Below, piece after piece: positions 24,801-33,399 of a stretch of 36,343 bases of DNA. How positions within the stretch are numbered: position 1 is the stretch's first letter; each line of letters opens with the position of its first letter. Where the stretch lies: the NCBI GenBank assembly GCA_958419945.1, contig CATZIC010000015.1, positions 1-36,343 on the forward strand. The letters run 5' to 3'. Under the pieces are notes generated by a model. That model had not been told where the DNA came from and did no database searches. It was given only the letters and a program-made list of their open reading frames with translations. The translations under genes were made by a program, and so were the position numbers. This DNA comes from an uncultured Clostridia bacterium. GTDB lineage: Bacteria > Bacillota > Clostridia > Christensenellales > Borkfalkiaceae.

Positions 24801-24830
24801 GCCGATAACGGGCCTATAGACGGACTTTTC
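24801..24830 (+). repeat. Recurring junction motif, copy (intergenic)
   Basis: GCCGATAACGGGCCTATAG then ACGGACTTTTC. One of a set with core GATAACGGGCYTATAG followed by about four bases and ACTTTT. Further intergenic or junction copies: 21942-21970, 29244-29272, 29322-29352 and 35352-35381 on the plus strand, 9768-9796 and 13575-13598 on the minus strand. In-frame copies lie at 20890-20918, 25692-25722 and 28053-28080. Confidence 0.7.
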
Positions 24831-24885
24831 ATTAACAAAGAAATATAAAATCATAATACAAAAACTATAATCATATATTAGTTTT

Positions 24886-25863
24886 ATGAAAAAACTCGTA
24901 AGCATCGGACTTATTACGATATGGCTTATAACGGTATCGGTTTCCGCTTATTTAATATTTCGTAGCCCAAAAAGTGGCGCAAAAGAGGAGAGTATTATAC
25001 TTGAATTATGGCAGCTCGATATGCTTGAAGGCGGAAAAGGTTCCCGCCGTAACTACCTTATTAATGCGGCGGAAGAGTTTGAAAAAAAGTATAACGTTCT
25101 TTTGACGGTGGTAAGTCAAACGCCTGAAAGTGCCGAAGAAATGTTCAAAAAAGGGATATACCCCGATATGATTTCCTATTCGCAGGGACTTCATGGCATA
25201 CTTCCGCTGTGCGAAAACCTTTCGGGTTACAAGTCCGCGTATGGCGGAGAATATAAAAACGCCGTATACGCTATTCCTTGGGCGCTCGGCGGTTACTTTT
25301 TGATAAAAAGGGAGGGAGTAGAAGAGCCCACCGAAGTTTTTGTTTCAAAGTGCGACTATAATTTGCCCCTTCTTGCTGCCTTTTTGGAAGGAATTACCCT
25401 AAAAAATCCGACCGAGATGCCGCCCGAACAAAGTTACTACGAATTTTTAAACAGCAAAAGTTCCGCCCTTTTAGGTACACAGCGGGATTTATACAGACTT
25501 TCAAACAAAGATATTCCGCTTGAAGTAACGCCTTTAGAAAAGTACACGGATATTTTGCAGTATATATCGGTTATAAAAGGTGATAAAAGAAGGGTAACGC
25601 TATGTAAGGAATTTATAAAGATTTTATATGAGAAATCTCAAAGCGATATAAATCTTTTGGGCATGGCGTCCCCATTCAGTAACGAAAAAATAGTCGATAA
25701 CGGGCCTATAGCCCTACTTTTTTCTATAAAATACGAAATGACAACCTCGGCTTTTTGCCAGGTAGAGACTATTTCGGAGATAAATTCCGTATTAAAAGAT
25801 CAAAACTTAGATAGTGATAAAAAAATGAAATATATAAAAAACACAATAATTTATTTGAAATAA
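24886..25863 (+). CDS. Solute-binding-protein-like, membrane-anchored protein (orphan)
   Basis: 325 residues. One N-terminal hydrophobic helix (about 5-26) lacks a lipobox cysteine, so the protein is probably held outside the cell by an uncleaved anchor. ESIILELWQLDML, then NAAEEFEKKYNVLLTVV and YPDMISYSQG resemble the first lobe of family 1 extracellular sugar-binding proteins. It is about 100 residues shorter than usual and no permease or ATPase genes are adjacent, so it may be a degenerate or repurposed binding protein. A TATAAT at 24866-24871 lies only about 15 nt before the ATG, and no Shine-Dalgarno is evident. Confidence 0.65.
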   Translation: MKKLVSIGLITIWLITVSVSAYLIFRSPKSGAKEESIILELWQLDMLEGGKGSRRNYLINAAEEFEKKYNVLLTVVSQTPESAEEMFKKGIYPDMISYSQGLHGILPLCENLSGYKSAYGGEYKNAVYAIPWALGGYFLIKREGVEEPTEVFVSKCDYNLPLLAAFLEGITLKNPTEMPPEQSYYEFLNSKSSALLGTQRDLYRLSNKDIPLEVTPLEKYTDILQYISVIKGDKRRVTLCKEFIKILYEKSQSDINLLGMASPFSNEKIVDNGPIALLFSIKYEMTTSAFCQVETISEINSVLKDQNLDSDKKMKYIKNTIIYLK

Positions 25864-25883
25864 AACGATAAGTGTTTTATAAT
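25855..25883 (+). promoter_or_regulatory. Possible promoter before murB
   Basis: TTGAAA at 25855-25860, a 17-bp spacer and TATAAT at 25878-25883. The -10 box abuts the AGGAGGT ribosome-binding site of murB (25884-25890), so a start from here would drop most of that site. The match may be fortuitous. Confidence 0.35.
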
Positions 25884-25898
25884 AGGAGGTAGAAACTT

Positions 25899-26768
25899 TT
25901 GAGTTACGATGATTTTATTAAGACCTTTTCGGGGGTTAAAGTTAAAAAGGATTATCCTATGGCAAGCCACACCACTTTTAGGGTGGGCGGTAATTGCGAC
26001 CTTGCGGTTTTTCCCGAAACAACTGTAGCGCTTCAAAAAATTATCGGTTATTTAAAAGGTAGGCATCCTTATTGCGTAATCGGTAACGGTTCGAACGTAT
26101 TAGTGTCTGACAAAGGTTTTCGCGGCGTTTGTATTTTTACCGAACTTCTAAGCAGAATAACTTTAAAAGGAAATCTTATCGTCGCCGAATGCGGTGCGAA
26201 AATTTCGGACGCGTTAAAACTTTCTACCGAAAACAATCTTAGCGGATTGGAATTTACCATAGGTATCCCCGGCACGATGGGCGGCCTTGTCGCAATGAAC
26301 GGGGGTTGCTTTAATAAAAATATTTCCGACCTCGTTTGTTACGTCGTGGCAGAAGACGGCGTTTACAACAATAAACTTTGTAATTTTAACTACAGGCAAA
26401 GCAGATTCTTGGAAGGTGAAATAATTTTATCGGTGGGCTTAAAACTTAAAGTCAGCGAAGAAGACGTTATCGAGCAGAAAATCCGCAGATTTCTAGATGC
26501 AAGAATAAAAAGTCAGCCCAAAGGCAGAAGCGTCGGAAGCGTATTTTTAAATCAAGGCTATTTTGCCGGCAAGGTTATCGATAAAGCAGGTCTTAAAGGC
26601 GCAAGAGTGGGCGGCGCATTCGTTTCCGAAAAGCACGCGAACTTCATTATATGCGACGGAAAAAGCGCAACGGACGTTTACAATCTTATAAATATGATAA
26701 AAGATACGGTCCTTAAAACGCAGGGGATTTCCCTTACGGAGGAGGTCCGTTACATAGGCGAATTTTAA
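25899..26768 (+). CDS. murB: UDP-N-acetylenolpyruvoylglucosamine reductase
   Basis: 289 residues. FAD-dependent reduction of UDP-GlcNAc-enolpyruvate to UDP-MurNAc in peptidoglycan synthesis. FAD-binding patterns: HTTFRVGGNCDL, VIGNGSNVLVSDKGF, SGLEFTIGIPGTMGGLVAMNGG. The catalytic serine is in GRSVGSVFLNQ and the glutamate near the C-terminus in LTEEVRYIG. It is the short MurB form typical of Gram-positives. The start is TTG at 25899, supported by AGGAGGT 8 nt upstream. It is joined directly to the PHP gene: the next ATG follows the stop without a gap. Confidence 0.96.
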   Translation: MSYDDFIKTFSGVKVKKDYPMASHTTFRVGGNCDLAVFPETTVALQKIIGYLKGRHPYCVIGNGSNVLVSDKGFRGVCIFTELLSRITLKGNLIVAECGAKISDALKLSTENNLSGLEFTIGIPGTMGGLVAMNGGCFNKNISDLVCYVVAEDGVYNNKLCNFNYRQSRFLEGEIILSVGLKLKVSEEDVIEQKIRRFLDARIKSQPKGRSVGSVFLNQGYFAGKVIDKAGLKGARVGGAFVSEKHANFIICDGKSATDVYNLINMIKDTVLKTQGISLTEEVRYIGEF

Positions 26769-27539
26769 ATGTTAAATTTTGATTATCACACGCATACAAC
26801 CTATAGCCACGGTACGGGCAGTATACTTGACAATGCGCTAGCCGCCAAAAAGGCGGGGCTTAAAGGCATTGCCATATCCGATCACGGCTTTTCGCACCTG
26901 ATGTTCAGTATGAAGCGGCGCAATCTTCCGAAAATGCTTAAAGAATGCCGTGAAGCGGAAAAAATTACGGGCATAACCGTGAAACTTGGTATAGAGTCCA
27001 ATATCATCGGCGAGGACGGCGTGTGCGACGTACAACCTAAAGATTACGATAAAATAGAAATTTTTCTTGCGGGAATGCACCGTGCGGTGTGGTATCCTAC
27101 GAAGCAGGATTTCGAAAGGGTTTTAATCGAAAACATCGTAACCGATTTTACAAAGATAAAACCCGCAAAACAACTTGTGGACTATAACACCCGTATTTAC
27201 TGCAACGCCATAAAAAATAACCCGATAGACATTTTGACTCATCCATTGTACGGCGTTTTTGCGGATCCTGTTACGGTTGCTAAATGTTGTGCGGACTACG
27301 GCACTTATTTTGAAATAAACACCAAAAAGATACATTTATCCGCCGAGCAGTGGCAACAGGTTATCGACACAAAGGTAAACTTTATCGTCGATTCCGACGC
27401 GCACTCGCCGGACAGAGTTGGGGATTTGAAACTTTTCCTTTCGCAAGACGAAGTGGTACATTTTCCAAGAGAAAGGATATTCAATTTCGACGACAGACAG
27501 CCAACGCTAAGATACACCGAATTTAAAAAACATATGTAG
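26769..27539 (+). CDS. PHP-domain metal-dependent phosphatase-like protein
   Basis: 256 residues, a full PHP domain. Metal-ligand motifs are HTHTTYSHG at 7-15, ISDHGFSH at about 36-43, GIESNI, LAGMHRA, LTHPLYG and DSDAHSPD. The family (YcdX/histidinol-phosphatase-like) hydrolyses phosphate esters; the substrate is unknown here. It starts directly after the murB stop and ends 7 nt before whiA. The place between murB and whiA is where many Firmicutes carry rapZ and yvcK, which are absent here. Confidence 0.88.
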   Translation: MLNFDYHTHTTYSHGTGSILDNALAAKKAGLKGIAISDHGFSHLMFSMKRRNLPKMLKECREAEKITGITVKLGIESNIIGEDGVCDVQPKDYDKIEIFLAGMHRAVWYPTKQDFERVLIENIVTDFTKIKPAKQLVDYNTRIYCNAIKNNPIDILTHPLYGVFADPVTVAKCCADYGTYFEINTKKIHLSAEQWQQVIDTKVNFIVDSDAHSPDRVGDLKLFLSQDEVVHFPRERIFNFDDRQPTLRYTEFKKHM

Positions 27540-27546
27540 GCGAAAC

Positions 27547-28473
27547 ATGAATTTCACGGCAAAGGTCAAAAACGAAATATTATCCGATAAACTGACAAGC
27601 CCTTGTTGCAAGCTTGCAATTCTCGCGGCATATCTTCGCACGGCGGGCACCGTGGAAGTCAAAAACGGGAAAGTCGGCTTTTCTTTAGTCGGCGAAGCGG
27701 ATACCAACGAATTTTTTCAAAATATCATAAAAGACCTTTACGGCCAGACCCCTGTGGTTATTCCGGAAAAGACAGGGGAAAGAACCAAAGCAGTGTATAT
27801 AAGCGATACCACAATCGGAATTTTAAAGGACGCCGAAATGCTTAAAATCAGCAAGGGCGGGCTTGATATTGAACTTGGAATTTCCGAAAAGCTAGTCAAA
27901 AAAAATTGTTGTAAAAAGGCTTATATAAAAGGCGCATTTTTAGGTTCCGGAAGCGTAACGATACCAAAAATGAAAAGCGAAAAGGCAACCGGATATCATT
28001 TGGAATTCGTCTTTTCAAAGTATCTTTCCGCCCTCGATTTTTGCCATATTTTAAGCGATAACGGGCTTATAGCCAAACTTATTGAAAGAAAAGACTCTTT
28101 CGTTGTGTACAGCAAAAGTTCGGAAGAAATCTGCGACCTTTTAGTTATAATGGGCGCAAAAAGGGCGTGTTTGGAACTTCAGGACGTCATTGTTAAAAAG
28201 ATGGTGAAAAACAACACCAACCGCATAGTAAACTGCGAAATGTCAAATCTGAATAAACAGGTTGACGCTTCCTGTAAATCGAGAAACGATATTTTAAAGA
28301 TTGACGAACTTTTGGGAATAGAAAATCTTCCAAGTCCTTTAAGGTGTGTAGCGGAGGCAAGATTAAACTATCCCGACGATAGTTTAAGTCAACTTGCCCA
28401 AAGGTTAGAGCTTACCAAAAGTTGCTTGTGCCACAGGCTAAAAAAACTTTCCGAGATGGCCGACACGTTATAA
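27547..28473 (+). CDS. whiA: WhiA-type DNA-binding regulator
   Basis: 308 residues. The N-terminal part resembles LAGLIDADG homing endonucleases without catalytic function (NFTAKVKNEIL at the start, YIKGAFLGSGSVTIPK in the middle). The C-terminus is a helix-turn-helix (LPSPLRCVAEARLNYPDDSLSQLAQRLELTKSCLCHRLKKL is the family's best-conserved region, about 265-303). WhiA affects cell division and chromosome segregation in Gram-positive bacteria, and sporulation in Streptomyces. The gene carries one in-frame copy of the recurring motif (28053-28080, encoding SDNGLIAKL). Confidence 0.95.
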   Translation: MNFTAKVKNEILSDKLTSPCCKLAILAAYLRTAGTVEVKNGKVGFSLVGEADTNEFFQNIIKDLYGQTPVVIPEKTGERTKAVYISDTTIGILKDAEMLKISKGGLDIELGISEKLVKKNCCKKAYIKGAFLGSGSVTIPKMKSEKATGYHLEFVFSKYLSALDFCHILSDNGLIAKLIERKDSFVVYSKSSEEICDLLVIMGAKRACLELQDVIVKKMVKNNTNRIVNCEMSNLNKQVDASCKSRNDILKIDELLGIENLPSPLRCVAEARLNYPDDSLSQLAQRLELTKSCLCHRLKKLSEMADTL

Positions 28474-28494
28474 TTTACACCAAGGAGGGGTGAT

Positions 28495-29190
28495 ATGACT
28501 GCCCTCGAAATCGTACTTACAAGCGTAACGGGTGCCCTTTTCGTGCTTATAGTCCTTGCAATAATACTGATTAAGATGTTCGACAAGGCTATGTATAAAA
28601 AGGTTATCGACTATAAGGTGCTAAACAGGTTCGCTCCCGAAAATCCGATCGTATTTTTAGGGGACTCGCTTACCGATTTATATCCCGTTCATGAATTTTT
28701 GCACGACGAAAGAATAGTAAACCGTGGCATTGCAAACGAAACCACTTTCGATATTATGTCGCGGCTTGAAGATATAATCTGTTTAAATCCTAGAACGGTA
28801 ATTTTGCAGGCGGGTATCAACGATTTTTTGCGTAAAGGCATAAAAAGCCCTGTAGACGTTTCCAAAAACGTTATTTCCATCGTGGAAAAGCTTTTGGAAA
28901 CCGTAAAGGACGTTCGTGTGGTTTCCCTGTATCCCGTAAACAAAAAGAAACTTAAAATTAGTTGGCTTTATTTAAGAAAGGTCAACAATAATAAAATTAT
29001 TCTGACTAACGAATATCTTAAAAAGTACTGTAAAGAAAAGGGCGTGGAATTTATCGACATGTATTCCCGTTTAACCGACGAAACCCTTAATCTTAACAAA
29101 GATTATACGATTGAAGGGCTTCACTTAAACTTAAAAGGATATGACGTTTTAAGCTCTGAATTCGAAAAAATCATAGACGATATAAAATAA
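28495..29190 (+). CDS. SGNH/GDSL-family hydrolase, membrane-anchored
   Basis: 231 residues. One N-terminal membrane helix (about 5-28), then a GDSL-type esterase fold: block I FLGDSLT (catalytic Ser), block II NRGIANET, block III QAGINDF and block V IEGLHLN (catalytic His, with the acid residue just before it uncertain). Such enzymes deacylate or deacetylate small esters, lipids or glycans. The anchor suggests work at the cell surface, possibly on wall polymers (inference). A strong AAGGAGGGG precedes the ATG. It is 21 nt after whiA and ends in a clear terminator. Confidence 0.88.
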   Translation: MTALEIVLTSVTGALFVLIVLAIILIKMFDKAMYKKVIDYKVLNRFAPENPIVFLGDSLTDLYPVHEFLHDERIVNRGIANETTFDIMSRLEDIICLNPRTVILQAGINDFLRKGIKSPVDVSKNVISIVEKLLETVKDVRVVSLYPVNKKKLKISWLYLRKVNNNKIILTNEYLKKYCKEKGVEFIDMYSRLTDETLNLNKDYTIEGLHLNLKGYDVLSSEFEKIIDDIK

Positions 29191-29196
29191 AATTAA

Positions 29197-29227
29197 GCCT
29201 TGCGGAAAGAAGTTCCGTAAGGCTTTT
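29197..29227 (+). terminator. Terminator after SGNH hydrolase
   Basis: GCCTTGCGGAA (29197-29207) pairs with TTCCGTAAGGC (29213-29223), 11 bp with one G-U, followed by TTTT. It lies between convergent genes. Confidence 0.88.
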
Positions 29228-29243
29228 AAAATAGCATTTTTAA

Positions 29244-29352
29244 TTGATAACAGGCTTATAGGCGTACTTTTCTACAAATTCAAACAAAACTCTGCAAAAA
29301 CAACAATCTTTGTAAAAATATGTCGATAACCGACCTATAGGCGGGCTTTTTC
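29244..29352 (+). repeat. Two recurring-motif copies between SGNH hydrolase and leuS
   Basis: 29244-29272 reads TTGATAACAGGCTTATAG then GCGTACTTTT; 29322-29352 reads GTCGATAACCGACCTATAG then GCGGGCTTTTT. Both are in the same orientation, 78 bp apart, past the plus-strand terminator and just before the leuS stop codon. Confidence 0.7.
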
Positions 29353-29359
29353 GTCAAAA

Positions 29360-31783
29360 TTAAGCAATAACGTTTATAAGACGACCTTTTATGATAATAA
29401 CCTTTTTGGGCTTGTTACCGTTTAATATCTCTTTAACGGGCTCAAACGAAATAGCCGCGTTTTCGATTTCTTCATCAGATAAAGATTTCGACAAAACGAT
29501 TTTACCTTTCATTTTGCTGTTTACCTGAACGGCGTATTCCACTTCGTCTTTAACCATTTTAGATTGGTCGAACACGGGATATTTCTCGGTAAATACAGAA
29601 GTCTTGTTTCCAAGCTCATGCCATAATTCTTCCGCAAAATGAGGAACGCAGGGTGCAAGCAGTTTAATAAGAACGGTTAAACTGTCTTTTAAAAGTTTTT
29701 GGTTCTTGTTCGCAAGCGCTTCGTATTTGGTGAGAGCGTTCATAAGTTCCATAAGCCTTGCAATGGCAGTGTTAAAGGAAAATACGTCCATATCGTGGTC
29801 AACCGATTTTATGGCGTTGTTTAAAATAAACTCAAGTTCCTTTTCTTCCGCCCCGTAAATATCGGCATTTGCGTCTTCCAAATCTTTGACTTTATTGAAA
29901 AGCCTTTCCACTCTGTCTAAGAATTTAGCAACAGATTTAATTCCGTCGTCATTCCAGGGTCCGCCCTCAGTGTAATTAAATCCGAACAAAAGATAAAGTC
30001 TGAATATATCCGAGCCGTATTCGTTTACGTAAGAATCGGGCGCAACGATATTGCCGTGTGACTTCGACATACGGTTTCCGTCCGGCCCCAAAATTACGCC
30101 TTGGTGGGTAAGGGATAAGAAGGGTTCGTCAAACTTAAGATACCCCATATCTCTTAAGGCTTTTGTAATAAACCTTGCGTACAAAAGGTGCATGCAGGCG
30201 TGTTCCGCACCGCCGACGTACTTGTCAACGGGCAGCATCTTGTTTACGATTTCCGGATCGAACGGCATCTTGTCGTTTTTGGAATCCGCATATCTTAAAT
30301 AGTACCAACTCGAACAAACGAAGGTGTCCAAAGTATCGGGATCTCTTAAAGCGTCGCCGCCGCACTTCGGACATTTAGCGTGCATAAATCCGTCGTGCTT
30401 AGCCAAGGGGGATTTTCCGTCCGGCTTAAACTCAACGTCATACGGAAGCATTACGGGAAGATCTTCATAAGGAACTGCAACGTCCCCACAGTGCGGGCAG
30501 TGGATAATAGGAATAGGCGCACCCCAATATCTTTGGCGTGAAATAAGCCAGTCGCGAAGCCTGTAATTTACTTTAAAGGTTGCCTTTCCTTCCTTTTCGA
30601 GTTTAGAAACTATTGCCTTTCTTGCCTCGTCGCCGAAAAGTCCGTCAAACTCGCCGCTGCTAATAAGGTAGCCGTCCTCGGTATAGGGAAGTGTTACGTC
30701 GCTCGTTTTATTTGTAATAACCTGATTTATCGGTTGACCGTATTTTTTCGCAAATACGTAATCTCTTTCGTCGTGTGCGGGTACGCCCATAACGGCGCCA
30801 GTTCCGTAACTATACAGCACGTAATCTGCCGCAAAAATAGGAACCTTTTTTCCGTTTGCGGGGTTTATTGCATACGCACCTAAAAATACGCCGGTTTTTT
30901 CACGGTCGGAAGAAAGCCTTTCGATCTCGTTTGCCTTGGAAGTTTCATAAACGTATTCTTCAACTTCCTTTTTCCTGTCCTCAGTCGTCAACTTTTTAAC
31001 AAGGGGATGTTCCGGCGCAAGTACAACGTAGGACACGCCCATAATGGTATCGATCCTCGTGGTAAAAACTTTAAACTCATCACCGCTTTCCGCCTTAAAG
31101 GTAACTTCCGCACCGAAGGATTTACCGATCCAGTTTTTCTGCATCAGTTTGGTCTTTTCCGGCCAATCCAGTTTTTCAAGACCTGATAAAAGTTCTTCGG
31201 CGTAGTTGGTAATTTTGAAGAACCATTGCGTAAGGTCCTTTTTTACGACCGTAGTACCGCAACGTTCGCATGTGCCGCCGACGACCTGTTCGTTAGCAAG
31301 AACGGTGTTGCAGGAAGGGCACCAGTTGACGGGCGCTTCCTTTCTATAAGCCAGTCCGTTTTCGTAAAGCTTTAAAAACAGCCACTGCGTCCATTTATAG
31401 TAATCGGGCATACAGGTCTTAATTTCCGCCGACCAATCGAACATTGCGCCGATACGGCTAAGCTGATGCTCCATGGTTTCGATATTTTTAACGGTGGAAT
31501 CCTGCGGATGAATACCGGTCTTTATTGCGTAGTTTTCCGCCGGAAGCCCGAAAGCGTCGAAGCCCATAGGCTGGAATACCGAAAAACCTTTCATCCTTTT
31601 ATAGCGTGCATAACTATCGGTAAGTCCGTAGTTATACCAATGCCCTATATGCAGTTTTGCGCCCGACGGATATGAAAACATTTCAAGACAGTAAAACTTC
31701 TTGTCGTAATTGCCGTCGAATTCGTTAAGTTTTTCGTCAGCCCAAACCTTTTGCCATTTTTTTTCGATTTCGAGCATATTCAT
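29360..31783 (-). CDS. leuS: Leucine-tRNA ligase
   Basis: 807 residues, the normal bacterial length. It charges tRNA-Leu and includes an editing domain. HIGH is in YPSGAKLHIGHWYNYG and KMSKS-type in GPDGNRMSKSHGN. There is a zinc ribbon with CPSC and CERC, an editing domain around GVPAHDERDYVFA, and DWLISRQRYWGAPIP. The start at 31783 is chosen because GAGGTGG lies 5 nt upstream on the minus strand; the frame extends to 31825 without support. No T-box leader was found in the 300 bp upstream, unlike many Firmicutes. Confidence 0.97.
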   Translation of the reverse strand: MNMLEIEKKWQKVWADEKLNEFDGNYDKKFYCLEMFSYPSGAKLHIGHWYNYGLTDSYARYKRMKGFSVFQPMGFDAFGLPAENYAIKTGIHPQDSTVKNIETMEHQLSRIGAMFDWSAEIKTCMPDYYKWTQWLFLKLYENGLAYRKEAPVNWCPSCNTVLANEQVVGGTCERCGTTVVKKDLTQWFFKITNYAEELLSGLEKLDWPEKTKLMQKNWIGKSFGAEVTFKAESGDEFKVFTTRIDTIMGVSYVVLAPEHPLVKKLTTEDRKKEVEEYVYETSKANEIERLSSDREKTGVFLGAYAINPANGKKVPIFAADYVLYSYGTGAVMGVPAHDERDYVFAKKYGQPINQVITNKTSDVTLPYTEDGYLISSGEFDGLFGDEARKAIVSKLEKEGKATFKVNYRLRDWLISRQRYWGAPIPIIHCPHCGDVAVPYEDLPVMLPYDVEFKPDGKSPLAKHDGFMHAKCPKCGGDALRDPDTLDTFVCSSWYYLRYADSKNDKMPFDPEIVNKMLPVDKYVGGAEHACMHLLYARFITKALRDMGYLKFDEPFLSLTHQGVILGPDGNRMSKSHGNIVAPDSYVNEYGSDIFRLYLLFGFNYTEGGPWNDDGIKSVAKFLDRVERLFNKVKDLEDANADIYGAEEKELEFILNNAIKSVDHDMDVFSFNTAIARLMELMNALTKYEALANKNQKLLKDSLTVLIKLLAPCVPHFAEELWHELGNKTSVFTEKYPVFDQSKMVKDEVEYAVQVNSKMKGKIVLSKSLSDEEIENAAISFEPVKEILNGNKPKKVIIIKGRLINVIA

Positions 31784-32100
31784 AAAATCCACCTCGCTGA
31801 TTGATTTTGTATTGATTTTTGTCAAGAATTAAGTTGATAAATAATAAGTTATTATATCATTAAGACTGTAAAAAAGCCAACGATTTATCAAAGTTTTAAA
31901 TAAATTCGGATATTTTTGTGCCGTAATTTGCAAAAATCGCATATCGCTTACGGAAAATTCCGTATTTTCGGTTAAATAAAATAAATTTTGACTATTTTAT
32001 CTAAATAAGCATTGAAATTTGTTAAAATTATGTTAAAATAAATAATAGACTTATATTATGGCGAAGAATTAAAAACATTACTCGCTTTATAGAGGTGTAT
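31784..32100. other. Divergent intergenic region leuS / PAP2 gene
   Basis: AT-rich, about 317 bp, no gene. It holds the leuS promoter (31851-31880), a small perfect inverted repeat TACGGAA-AA-TTCCGTA (31949-31964) and A/T-rich stretches that must contain the PAP2 promoter; no clear one could be assigned. Confidence 0.6.
31851..31880 (-). promoter_or_regulatory. Probable leuS promoter
   Basis: Read on the minus strand: TTGGCT (31880-31875), an 18-bp spacer, TATAAT (31856-31851). Confidence 0.5.
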
Positions 32101-33054
32101 ATGAACTATCTGAGAAAAAATCTCAAATTCATCGTTATCTTTGCGGTGCTTTTTATTTCACTTTTAATAGGAACTTTTTTTGATTTGGAAATTTCCCGCG
32201 CAATAAGTGAAGTTGAGCCCGGAAAGTATTATTCAACAAACGTTTTTGCCGTGTTTTTCGAATGTTTCGGCGAAATGCCCGTGTATATTCTTCCTTCGAT
32301 AGCGCTCGGTATACTGTTTTTCTATCTTAAAAAGTTGAGCCCGATGAAAAAGACCCCGAAGATTATTCTTATGACGGGCTTTGTAATCTGTGCCGTCGCA
32401 CTTAATTTTTACGGCAGCCATAAACTTTTGAAGTACTACGGTATACACGTTTCCGTAATCAAAATGAGTGATCTTTTAAAAAGGCTGTGCGAAGTTTCCA
32501 TGGGCGTAATTTTCACCGCAGTGTGGTTCTTTATTGCCTCGCTTGTAAAGGAAAAATATTTAAAAAGTCTGGCTATATGCTCGTTAATCGTTGTTTTTAC
32601 CGCTTTTTTGTCCCAAGTTTTAGTGCAGGTAATTAAGCCGCTATTCGGCAGGGCAAGATATAGACTTATGAATATAACGGGGGACTTTTCCGAGTTTACA
32701 AGATGGTATGAAATAAATATCGGCAAAAAGGTAACCCTTAGCCAAATTGCCATGGGTGCGGAATCCGATGGGTATAAGTCTTTCCCGTCAGGCCATACCG
32801 CAGCAGCAGGCATTGTGCTTTCTTTAATGTCTATCCCTGCCGTTTTAAATATAGGCAAAAGGCGTAGCGGACTCATCACCGCCGCAACCTTAATATTCGT
32901 GTTCATCGTTGCTTATTCGAGAATTTTAATGGGTGCGCACTATCTTACCGACGTTACAATGGGCGCCATAATAACCCTTGCAAGTTATGTATTATCACAA
33001 TTCGTAATCTTAAAAGTTCTCAAAAAGAAGGGTATTGTTAAAGCAAACAATTAG
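32101..33054 (+). CDS. PAP2-family membrane phosphatase
   Basis: 317 residues with about six to seven membrane helices. The phosphatase signature is present in three parts: KPLFGRARYR, PSGHTAAA and SRILMGAHYLTDVTMG with its His and Asp. Such enzymes dephosphorylate lipid phosphates, for instance phosphatidate or undecaprenyl diphosphate, at the outer face of the membrane. Which one applies here is unknown. There is a longer than usual insertion between the first and second signature. The ATG at 32101 is chosen for AGAGG 5 nt upstream; an in-frame GTG two codons earlier overlaps that site. Confidence 0.9.
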   Translation: MNYLRKNLKFIVIFAVLFISLLIGTFFDLEISRAISEVEPGKYYSTNVFAVFFECFGEMPVYILPSIALGILFFYLKKLSPMKKTPKIILMTGFVICAVALNFYGSHKLLKYYGIHVSVIKMSDLLKRLCEVSMGVIFTAVWFFIASLVKEKYLKSLAICSLIVVFTAFLSQVLVQVIKPLFGRARYRLMNITGDFSEFTRWYEINIGKKVTLSQIAMGAESDGYKSFPSGHTAAAGIVLSLMSIPAVLNIGKRRSGLITAATLIFVFIVAYSRILMGAHYLTDVTMGAIITLASYVLSQFVILKVLKKKGIVKANN

Positions 33055-33141
33055 GCGTTATTAAAGCAACTTATTAAGCCGTTTATTACAGAATAATAAG
33101 CCGCGCTATAAAATATAATATTAGCGGTGTAATTATATATA

Positions 33142-33399
33142 ATGGCTTTCAAAAAGGAAATACTTGACTTTTTTCATGCGTTTAAAGTGCCGTATAGTTT
33201 CAGATATACCGTTATAGACGGCACGGGCGGTTATTTCGAGAATGTTTTAAAAATAGGCGAAATATCGACCTATAGCCTCACTTTGTTGTCAAAATCGGGC
33301 GCCTTTAAGGTAAACGGACAGGACTTAAAAGTCGTAAAATATTGCGACGGAGACTTAGCGGTCGGCGGCAAAATTTACAAAGTGGAAAGGTGTGAATAA
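33142..33399 (+). CDS. yqfC: Sporulation protein YqfC family
   Basis: 85 residues of the YabP/YqfC family (small beta-rich protein; YFENVLKIGEISTYSLTLLSKSGAFKVNGQDLKVVKYCDGDLAVGG region is typical). In Bacillus and Clostridia yqfC is made in the mother cell under sigma-E. It stands directly before yqfD, as in spore formers; the TAATG junction overlaps by one base. No good ribosome-binding site is seen before the ATG, and the upstream 87 bp are AT-rich with a possible -10 sequence. Confidence 0.85.
   Translation: MAFKKEILDFFHAFKVPYSFRYTVIDGTGGYFENVLKIGEISTYSLTLLSKSGAFKVNGQDLKVVKYCDGDLAVGGKIYKVERCE

Noticed and set aside
31784..32000. T-box leader for leuS
   Set aside because: No TGGNACCGCG-type sequence or terminator/antiterminator pair could be found on the minus strand.
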